Positions 18,476 through 25,242 of a stretch of 64,000 nt of DNA are shown here, in pieces. This stretch comes from an uncultured Alphaproteobacteria bacterium. Its GTDB lineage: Bacteria; Pseudomonadota; Alphaproteobacteria; Rhizobiales; Ancalomicrobiaceae. The position numbers and the translations under genes were made by a program. The first letter of the stretch is position 1; the number at the start of each line of letters is the position of its first letter. The notes under the pieces were generated by a model. That model had not been told where the DNA came from. It searched no databases and saw only the letters and a program-made list of their open reading frames with translations. The stretch is from positions 40,084 through 104,083 of the forward strand of contig CALBKH010000003.1 of the NCBI GenBank assembly GCA_937892955.1, given 5' to 3'.

Positions 18476-18579
18476 GCGCACCCGGCCTTCGACGACACGT
18501 GTTTTCTCATTTTCATCAGAGGCATGAGAAATTCGCGTGACGAATGGCCTCGGGCATTTCCGATGCTCTCCGGTATCAC
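18476..18579 (-). repeat. Structured repeat element, copy 1
   Basis: Matches a second copy at 44733-44835. The shared core contains CCCGGCCTTCGA, then an inverted repeat TTTCTCAT / ATGAGAAA around a 13-nt loop that includes CATCAG, then ATTCGCG, then exactly 34 nt, then GGTATCAC. Copy 1 fills most of the gap between the alpha/beta hydrolase and the patatin gene. The spacing between ATTCGCG and GGTATCAC is identical in the two copies although the sequence between has diverged. Confidence 0.75.
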
Positions 18580-18622
18580 ATGGGATCTCGCGACCGCGAA
18601 GGAAAGGGCTCCGGCCCGATCG

Positions 18623-19549
18623 TCAGAGGAAGGCCAGGAGTTTCGCCGCCGTCTCCTCCGGCGCTTCCTCGGGGAGGAAGTGTCCGGCGTCGACGCCGTC
18701 GCCGGTGAGTGGCGTTCCCTCGGCCATGAAGGGTCGCCAAGCCGCGAGCGGGCCGGCTGCGGGATCCGAGCCGGTCGGGCCGGCGGGAATGCCGGCGGTG
18801 CCCCACAGCACCAGGGTCGGCACGTCGATGCGGCGACCTCCGGCGAGATCGGCCTCGTCGAGGGCGCGATCGAAGGTCGCGCCGGCGCGATAGTCCTCGC
18901 AGGTGGCGGCGATGCGCTCGGGGACGGAGAAGAAGGCGCGATAGTGGGCCAGAGCCTTCCTGCCGAAGGGCGAGAGGTCTTTCGCCCTGGTCCAGCTCGC
19001 CAGCGTGTGTTCGAGCCATTCCTCCGGACCGCGGGCGATGAGCCGCTCGGGCATCGGCGCCGGCTGGGCGAGGAAGAGCCAGTGGTAGGTCTTCATGGCG
19101 AAGCCGGCGTCCATGCGGGCCCACATCGCCGAGGTCGGGACGATGTCGAGGAGGGCGAGTTTGGTCAGCCGTCCCGGATGATCGAGCGCCAAGCGGTAGC
19201 CGACACGGGCGCCGCGATCGTGACCGACGAGGGCGAAGCGGGCGTGGCCGAGATCCTCCATGAGGGCCACCACGTCGCGGGCCATGGTGCGCTTCGACAT
19301 CTGGGTGTGGTCGGGCTCGACCTCGGGCACGCCCGACCAGCCGTAGCCGCGCAGGTCGGGCAGGACGATGCGAAAGCGTTCGGCGAGCTTCGGCGCGACC
19401 TTCGCCCACATGACGTGGGTCTCGGGGAAACCGTGCAGACAGACGAGCGGCGGGGCGTCTTCGCGCCCGCCGATGCGGCAGAAGATCTTCACTTCGCCGG
19501 TGTCGACGGTCTTGGCTTCGAAACCGGGAAAGAGATCGGCGAGATCCAT
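18623..19549 (-). CDS. Alpha/beta hydrolase, haloacetate (fluoroacetate) dehalogenase type
   Basis: Cytosolic alpha/beta hydrolase predicted to displace halide from a haloacetate to give glycolate. The 308-residue protein has 'HGFPETHVMW' and the nucleophile elbow 'GHDRGARVGYRLALDHP' with Asp111 as nucleophile and Arg112/Arg115 for carboxylate binding, 'YHW' (H156, W157) and 'CEDYRA' (Y220) in the cap for halide binding, W186, D135, and catalytic His290 in 'DAGHFLPEE'. These match, from memory, the active-site residues of fluoroacetate dehalogenase RPA1163 shifted by one, with a longer loop before the His. Epoxide hydrolases lack this H-W pair, so the dehalogenase reading is favoured, but activity is not shown. 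It lies 46 bp downstream of the CoA-transferase gene. Confidence 0.86.
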   Translation of the reverse strand: MDLADLFPGFEAKTVDTGEVKIFCRIGGREDAPPLVCLHGFPETHVMWAKVAPKLAERFRIVLPDLRGYGWSGVPEVEPDHTQMSKRTMARDVVALMEDLGHARFALVGHDRGARVGYRLALDHPGRLTKLALLDIVPTSAMWARMDAGFAMKTYHWLFLAQPAPMPERLIARGPEEWLEHTLASWTRAKDLSPFGRKALAHYRAFFSVPERIAATCEDYRAGATFDRALDEADLAGGRRIDVPTLVLWGTAGIPAGPTGSDPAAGPLAAWRPFMAEGTPLTGDGVDAGHFLPEEAPEETAAKLLAFL

Positions 19550-19595
19550 GGAACGCCTCCGTTGGGACGGGCGGGAAAAAACGACGGTCGAAGGC

Positions 19596-21566
19596 TCAGG
19601 ACGATCCGCGCGCCTTGGTGGCCGCTTCGACGGTCTCGTAGATGTGTGGCGCGAGGCCGCGTTCGGCCAGCGCGTCGCCGAGCTTCATCCTGAGGAAGCC
19701 GCTCGTCGTGTAACGGGCGACATCGGAATAGAAGCGCTCGACCAGACCTTGGACCATGGCGGTGTAGGGGTCGAGCAGTTCCGGCACGATGGTGAAGTTG
19801 TCGTAGTTGACCACCGCCCGCACCTTGCCGGCGAGCGGCCCCAGCTTCTCCTCGACGATGGCGCGAATGGCGTCGATGTCGGAGGCGTGGCGCAGGGCGT
19901 AGCGCTCGAGATTGACGAAGAAGACGCCGCGCGCCGGATCGAGGACGAAGCGCTGGGCGAGCGGCTGGCCGAGCAGGTCCTCGCGCAGGCCCATGGTCGG
20001 CTCTTCGAAGATGCGCGGGTTCATCGGGGCGGGATCGCGCGGGAGGAGCGGGCGGAAGGCCATGTGGGCGAGGATGTCGCGGTCGACGTCGATGCCCGGG
20101 GCCACTTCGACCAGTTCGAGACCGTCGGGGCGGAGCGCGAAGACGCAGCGCTCGGTGACGTAGAGGACCGACTTGCCGCGCGCCGCGGCGAGCGCACCGG
20201 AGAAGGTCTTGTGCTCGACCTCGCGGACGAATTTGCGGGTGTGGCCTTCCTTCGAGATCCGCAGCTTGCCGTCCTCCACCGCGACCTGGAGGCCGCCGGC
20301 GGTGAAGGTGCCGACGAAGACCACGCGCTTGGCGTTCTGCGAGATGTTGATGAAGCCGCCGGCGCCGGCGAGTTTCGGGCCGAACTTCGAGACGTTGAGA
20401 TTGCCGTGGGCGTCGGCCTGGGCGAGGCCGAGGACGGCGACGTCGAGGCCGCCGCCGTCGTAGAAGTCGAACTGATAGGGCTGATCGATCACCGCTTGGG
20501 TGTTGATCGCCGCACCGAAGTTGAGACCGCTCGCCGGCACGCCGCCGATGACGCCGGGCTCGGCGGTCAGCGTGATCAGATCGATGATCTTCTCCTCCGC
20601 CGCCACCGCGGCGACGCCCTCGGGCATGCCGATACCGAGATTGACCACGGCGTTGGGCTTCAGTTCCAGCGCGGCGCGGCGGGCGATGATCTTGCGCTCG
20701 CTCATCGCCATCGCCGGGATCGAGCCGGCGCGCACCCGGATCTCGGCGGAGAAGGCCGGATCGTAGGGGGTGGCGAAGGTCTGCCAGTGGTTCTCGGGGC
20801 GGGCGACGACGACGCAGTCGACCATGACGCCGGGGATCTTCACCTGCCGCGGGTCGAGGCTGCCGCCCTCGGCGACACGCTCGACCTGGGCGATGACGAT
20901 GCCGCCGGAATTCCTCACCGCCATGGCGATGGCCAATGCCTCGAGGGTCAGCGCCTCCTTCTCCATGGTGAGGTTGCCGTCACTGTCGCCGGTGGTGGCG
21001 CGTATGATGCCGACCTGGATCGGGAAGGCGCGATAGAAGAGATGATCGCCGCCGGCGATGTGGACGCGCTCGACGATGTCCTCGGTGGTGCGCGCGTTGA
21101 GCTTGCCGCCGCCGTTCACCGGATCGACGAAGGTGCCGAGGCCGACCGAGGTGAGATGGCCGGGGCGATGGGCGGCGATGTCGCGGAAGAGATGGCTGAT
21201 GACTCCCTGGGGGAGGTTGTAGGCCTCGACCTTGTTGTCCACCGCCATCTTCTGCAGTTTCGGGACGAGCCCCCAGTGGCCGCCGACGATGCGCCTCACC
21301 ATCCCGTCGTGGGCGAAGTGATTGAGGCCGCGATGCTTCCCGTCGCCCTGGCCGGCGGCGTAGACGAGAGTGAGATCGCGCGGCCCCTCGCCGGCGACGA
21401 AGCGCTCCTCCAGCGCCACGGCGATCTCCTCGGCGAAGCCGATGCCGACGAAGCCGCCGGTCGCCACCGTGTCGCCGTCGTGGATGAGCCGCACGGCCTC
21501 GGCCGCGGTGACGACCTTGCCCTTCTCAGCGGATCTCAGGAACGGCAGGGCCGGATGCTGCGGCAT
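19596..21566 (-). CDS. Acyl-CoA:acetate/3-ketoacid CoA-transferase (fused alpha-beta, YdiF type)
   Basis: Family I CoA-transferase that moves CoA between short-chain acyl groups through a glutamyl-CoA thioester. Both halves are fused: the N-terminal alpha domain ('AAEAVRLIHDGDTVATGGF') and the beta domain ('VVNLGIGMPEGVAAVA'), with the catalytic Glu336 in 'LTAEPGVIGG', matching Glu333 of E. coli YdiF as I recall it. At 656 residues it is about 120 longer than YdiF; the extra C-terminal part (from about residue 530) is a separate globular-looking segment ending with 'LAERGLAPHIYETVEAA'. The substrate pair cannot be told from sequence. It may be cotranscribed with the downstream dehalogenase-type gene. 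Confidence 0.93.
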   Translation of the reverse strand: MPQHPALPFLRSAEKGKVVTAAEAVRLIHDGDTVATGGFVGIGFAEEIAVALEERFVAGEGPRDLTLVYAAGQGDGKHRGLNHFAHDGMVRRIVGGHWGLVPKLQKMAVDNKVEAYNLPQGVISHLFRDIAAHRPGHLTSVGLGTFVDPVNGGGKLNARTTEDIVERVHIAGGDHLFYRAFPIQVGIIRATTGDSDGNLTMEKEALTLEALAIAMAVRNSGGIVIAQVERVAEGGSLDPRQVKIPGVMVDCVVVARPENHWQTFATPYDPAFSAEIRVRAGSIPAMAMSERKIIARRAALELKPNAVVNLGIGMPEGVAAVAAEEKIIDLITLTAEPGVIGGVPASGLNFGAAINTQAVIDQPYQFDFYDGGGLDVAVLGLAQADAHGNLNVSKFGPKLAGAGGFINISQNAKRVVFVGTFTAGGLQVAVEDGKLRISKEGHTRKFVREVEHKTFSGALAAARGKSVLYVTERCVFALRPDGLELVEVAPGIDVDRDILAHMAFRPLLPRDPAPMNPRIFEEPTMGLREDLLGQPLAQRFVLDPARGVFFVNLERYALRHASDIDAIRAIVEEKLGPLAGKVRAVVNYDNFTIVPELLDPYTAMVQGLVERFYSDVARYTTSGFLRMKLGDALAERGLAPHIYETVEAATKARGSS

Positions 21567-21656
21567 GGGTCTTCCTCACGATGGTTCGAGGGAAGAGACT
21601 GCCAGAGGAGGGCGAGAGGGGGAAGCGGGCGGGGCGAGTAGCCGTTCCGCGCACTC

Positions 21657-21811
21657 CCCTTCTCCCCTCGCGGGAGAAGGTGGCCCGCAGGGCCGGATGA
21701 GGGGGCGCCGCGAAGCGGCATCCGGGCGCGAGCCACGAACTCCGTAACGGAGGCGAGGTCCAGACCCCTCATCCGCCCTTCGGGCACCTTCTCCCGCAAG
21801 GGGAGAAGGGG
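21657..21811. repeat. Long intergenic palindrome (family B, RIME-like)
   Basis: Arms of about 48 nt at 21657-21704 and 21764-21811 are near-perfect inverted copies. Each arm itself contains small hairpins (CTCCC..GGGAG, and a GCCC..GGGC pair) and ends in GGATGAGGGG. The pattern matches the mosaic palindromes described as RIME in Rhizobium and similar elements elsewhere in proteobacteria. It fills most of the 323-bp gap 21567-21889 between purD and the CoA-transferase gene; nothing else is seen there. Confidence 0.82.
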
Positions 21812-21889
21812 GAGATCGTGGCAGCCTCCGTCCCTACCCGTGCCCTTCGTGCGTCGCGGCGAACCGTGGGCCCCGCGGGGCACCCGCGC

Positions 21890-23167
21890 TCACGCGTTCT
21901 CGCGCGCCACGGCGCGCCAGCCGATGTCGCGGCGGCAGAAGCCCTCGGGCCAGTCGAGGACGTCGACCGCGGCATAGGCGCGGGATTGCGCCTCGGCGAC
22001 CGAGGCACCGCGGGCCGTGACGTTGAGCACGCGACCGCCGGCGGCGAGGATACGGTCGCCGGCGGCCCTGGTGCCGGCGTGATAGACCTTGACGCCCGCC
22101 ATCGCCTCGGCGCGATCGATGCCGCGGATCTCGGAGCCCTTCTCGACGGCACCCGGGTAGCCCTTCGCCGCCATGACGACGGTGAGCGCCGTCTCGTCGC
22201 GCAGCGCGACGGTCTTCTCGGCCAGCGTCCCCTCGGCGCAGGCGAGGAGCAGGTCGAGCAGGTCGCTCTCCAGGCGCTCCACCATCACCTGGGTCTCGGG
22301 GTCGCCGAAACGGGTGTTGTATTCGATGAGCTCGGGACCCTTCGCGGTGATCATCAGGCCGGCGAAGAAGACGCCCTTGAACGGGCAGCCTTCCGCCTTC
22401 ATCGCCGCCACCGTCGGGCGGATGATCTCGGCCATGACGCGCTCGGACATCTCGGGCGTCATCACCGGGGCGGGCGAATAGGCGCCCATACCGCCGGTGT
22501 TGGGGCCGGTGTCGCCGTCGCCGACGCGCTTGTGGTCCTGGGCCGAGGCGAAGGGCAGCGCGGTGTCGCCGTCGCACAGCGCGAAGAAGCTCGCCTCCTC
22601 GCCCTCCAGGAACGCTTCGATCACCACCTCGGCGCCGGCCGCGCCGAAAGCGCCGGAGAAGCAGTCGGAGACGGCGGCACGGGCCTCGTCCATGGTCGTG
22701 GCGACGGTGACGCCCTTGCCGGCGGCCAGCCCGTCGGCCTTGACGACGATCGGCGCGCCGACCTTTTCGAGATAGGCGAGCGCGGCGGACAGGTCGCCGA
22801 AGCGGCCGTAGGCGGCGGTCGGGATGCCGTACCTGGCGCAGATGTCCTTGGTGAAGCCCTTGGAGCCCTCGAGCCGGGCGGCGAGCTTCGACGGGCCGAA
22901 AGCGGCGATGCCGGCGGCCGCCAGATCGTCGACGATGCCGGCGACCAGCGGCACTTCCGGGCCGACGACGACGAAATCGATCGCCTCGGCCTTGCAGAAG
23001 GCGATCACCGCGGCGTGGTCGGCGGTGTCGAGGGCGACGCAAGTCGCGACGCGGGCGATACCGGGATTGCCGGGGGCGGCGAAGAGCTTCGTCAGGCTGG
23101 GCGAGCGGGCGAGCGCATGGGCGAGCGCATCCTCGCGGCCACCCGAACCGATCAGCAGCACCTTCAT
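21890..23167 (-). CDS. purD: Phosphoribosylamine-glycine ligase
   Basis: Joins glycine to phosphoribosylamine with ATP, second step of purine synthesis. The 425-residue protein has the standard opening 'MKVLLIGSGGREDALA', the ATP-grasp region with 'PIVVKADGLAAGKGV' and 'EYNTRFGDPETQ', and the family C-terminus. No other purine genes are adjacent. It is divergent from ubiA. Confidence 0.98.
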   Translation of the reverse strand: MKVLLIGSGGREDALAHALARSPSLTKLFAAPGNPGIARVATCVALDTADHAAVIAFCKAEAIDFVVVGPEVPLVAGIVDDLAAAGIAAFGPSKLAARLEGSKGFTKDICARYGIPTAAYGRFGDLSAALAYLEKVGAPIVVKADGLAAGKGVTVATTMDEARAAVSDCFSGAFGAAGAEVVIEAFLEGEEASFFALCDGDTALPFASAQDHKRVGDGDTGPNTGGMGAYSPAPVMTPEMSERVMAEIIRPTVAAMKAEGCPFKGVFFAGLMITAKGPELIEYNTRFGDPETQVMVERLESDLLDLLLACAEGTLAEKTVALRDETALTVVMAAKGYPGAVEKGSEIRGIDRAEAMAGVKVYHAGTRAAGDRILAAGGRVLNVTARGASVAEAQSRAYAAVDVLDWPEGFCRRDIGWRAVARENA

Positions 23168-23359
23168 CGCATGTCTCCCCGGATCACCGCGCTTTCGGCC
23201 CGCGATCTAGCAGCCGGGGGGAGAAGCGTCGAGTCCGGATGAGGGGACGACCTCGCAGCTCGCGTCGGCGCCGATCATCCGCACACACACCCGGACGCCA
23301 CGTCCTTCGCTCAACTCGGACGGCATACGACTCGGCGCGATCCGTCGATACGCCCACGA

Positions 23360-23470
23360 CCGTCATCCCCGGCGAGCGGAGCGAGGGAAGGGGATCCATC
23401 GGCCCATCCGCAGGTCGAACCGCCGCTGGATCCCCTTCCCCTCCGCTTCGCGTCCCACCGGGGATGACGG
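23360..23470. repeat. Intergenic palindrome (family C), copy 1
   Basis: Arms at 23360-23398 and 23428-23470 pair: outer CCGTCATCCCCGG / CCGGGGATGACGG, inner GGAAGGGGATCCA / TGGATCCCCTTCC, separated by a GAGCGGAGCGAG-like stretch. A second member of the same family lies at 63875-63988. The rest of the 407-bp purD-ubiA gap (23168-23574) is open sequence without a supported gene and should carry both promoters. Confidence 0.82.
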
Positions 23471-23574
23471 CCTCGTGTTCGTTCGATCGCCGGTGCGGTT
23501 CGAAGGTGGAGCCTCCGCCCTTGACGCCGGCCGCCGATCGGGGCACCCCCAATGGCAGCCCGGAGATCCCGCCG

Positions 23575-24537
23575 ATGACCACCGCCCCCTCCCCGTCACC
23601 CGGTCCGACCGACGCCGGCATCGTCTCGGATGCGGTTCGGGGCCATTGGGCCGACACGCTGCTGCCGAAGTGGCTGCGGCCCTATTCGCGTCTGGCGCGG
23701 TGGGAGCGGCCGATCGGCTGGTGGTTGCTGCTGTGGCCGTGCTGGTGGTCGGCGGCGCTGGCGGCCGATCATGCCGGGCGGCCGTGGCCGAACCCGTGGC
23801 ATCTCGTGCTGTTCCTGATCGGCGCGGTCGCCATGCGCGGCGCGGGCTGCACCTGGAACGACCTCGTCGATCGCGACATCGACGAGAAGGTCGCCCGCAC
23901 CCGGTCGCGACCGATCCCCTCGGGGCAGGTCACGGTGCGACAGGCGCGGATCTTCCTCGGAGTGCAGGCGCTGGTCGGTCTCCTGGTCCTCCTGCAGTTC
24001 GATCGGTTCACCATCCTGGTCGGCTTCGCCTCGCTCATCGTCGTGGCGATCTATCCGTTCATGAAGCGGATCACCGACTGGCCGCAGTTCTTTCTCGGCC
24101 TCGCCTTCTCCTGGGGCGCGTTCATGGGCTGGGCGGCGGCGCTCGGCCGGCTCGATGTCGCGCCCTTCGTGCTCTACGTCGCCTGCATCCTGTGGACGAT
24201 CGGCTACGACACGATCTACGCGCACCAGGACAAGGAGGACGACGAGATCGTCGGCGTGCGCTCGACGGCACGGCTCTTCGCTCACCACACCAAGGCGTGG
24301 CTCACCGGCCTCTACGGCGCGACGGTGATCCTTCTCGGCGTTGCGCTCACCCTCGCCGGGGTCGGCCCCTTCGCCTGGGCCGGGCTCGCCGCCTTCGCCG
24401 CCCACCTCGTCTGGCAGATCTTCCGCCTCGACATCGACGACCCGGACGTCTGCCTGATGCTGTTCCGCGCCAACCGCTGGACCGGATGGATCTTCTTCGC
24501 CGGACTGGTGGCGGACGCGGCGCGGCATCTGATGTGA
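23575..24537 (+). CDS. ubiA: 4-hydroxybenzoate polyprenyltransferase
   Basis: Integral membrane prenyltransferase that attaches the polyprenyl chain to 4-hydroxybenzoate in ubiquinone synthesis. The 320-residue protein has about eight to nine hydrophobic helices and the two Asp-rich motifs of the family: 'GCTWNDLVDRDID' and 'YDTIYAHQDKEDD'. The ATG at 23575 was chosen because it lies just before a Ser/Pro-rich leader and the conserved 'LRPYSRLARWERPIGWWLL'; upstream in-frame sequence runs into the palindrome. The gene stands alone. Confidence 0.96.
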   Translation: MTTAPSPSPGPTDAGIVSDAVRGHWADTLLPKWLRPYSRLARWERPIGWWLLLWPCWWSAALAADHAGRPWPNPWHLVLFLIGAVAMRGAGCTWNDLVDRDIDEKVARTRSRPIPSGQVTVRQARIFLGVQALVGLLVLLQFDRFTILVGFASLIVVAIYPFMKRITDWPQFFLGLAFSWGAFMGWAAALGRLDVAPFVLYVACILWTIGYDTIYAHQDKEDDEIVGVRSTARLFAHHTKAWLTGLYGATVILLGVALTLAGVGPFAWAGLAAFAAHLVWQIFRLDIDDPDVCLMLFRANRWTGWIFFAGLVADAARHLM

Positions 24538-24604
24538 GAGGGCGAGGCCACCGGTGTCGTTCGCCTGCAGCTCGTCGCACGGGCCCGACCCATCCGGCGG
24601 CTTC

Positions 24605-25060
24605 TCACCGCCTCACCTTGAAGAACTCCTTCAGCATCTCGCTCGCCTCGCGCTCGGCGAGGCCGGAATAGACCTCGGGCACATGGTGGCAGGAGGGCGA
24701 GGAGAAGAAGCGCACGCCGTTCTCGACCGCACCGCCCTTGGGGTCCTGTGCTGCGTAGTAGAGGCGGCGGATGCGGGCGAAGGAGATCGCTCCGGCACAC
24801 ATCGGACAGGGCTCGAGCGTCACCCACAGATCACAGTCGGTGAGGCGCTCGGACCCGAGTTCGCGGCCGGCCTCGCGCAGGGCGACGATTTCGGCATGCG
24901 CCGTCGGATCGTGGTCGGCGACGACGCGATTGCGGCCGGTGGCGACCACCACGCCTTCGTGGACGACCACGGCGCCGACCGGCACCTCGCCGTCCTCGGC
25001 CGCGGCGGCGGCTTCGCGCAGGGCGCGATCCATGTGCGACTCGTAATGCGTCTCGGCCAT
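24605..25060 (-). CDS. tadA: tRNA adenosine(34) deaminase
   Basis: Deaminates A34 to inosine in the anticodon of tRNA-Arg(ACG). The 151-residue zinc enzyme has the cytidine-deaminase motifs 'HAEIVAL' (proton-shuttling Glu, Zn His) and 'PCPMCAGAI' (two Zn Cys), and a C-terminal helix 'EASEMLKEFFKVRR'. The ATG at 25060 gives the normal N-terminus; it is divergent from the pseudouridine synthase gene, a neighbour also common in related genomes. Confidence 0.94.
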   Translation of the reverse strand: MAETHYESHMDRALREAAAAAEDGEVPVGAVVVHEGVVVATGRNRVVADHDPTAHAEIVALREAGRELGSERLTDCDLWVTLEPCPMCAGAISFARIRRLYYAAQDPKGGAVENGVRFFSSPSCHHVPEVYSGLAEREASEMLKEFFKVRR

Positions 25061-25242
25061 GTCGTCTCCGCGGCTCGGGGAGCGCCCGCGAGAATAGACC
25101 CCGTCCGCGCCCCCACCAAGAGGCGGCGGAGCCCCGAAGAGCGCCGCCGCCGGGAACCCCGCCGTCCCGACGCCGGCCACGGGCGGGAAAGGCGCGAGAA
25201 ATCCGCGGTTCGCCGCTTACATTTCCCGAGGCTTTGCTCTAG

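Noticed and set aside
18424..18579. N-terminal extension of the patatin-like protein
   Set aside because: The extension translates the repeat element, and a parallel translation appears at the second copy near 44.8 kb. The conserved fold starts at the ATG at 18423.
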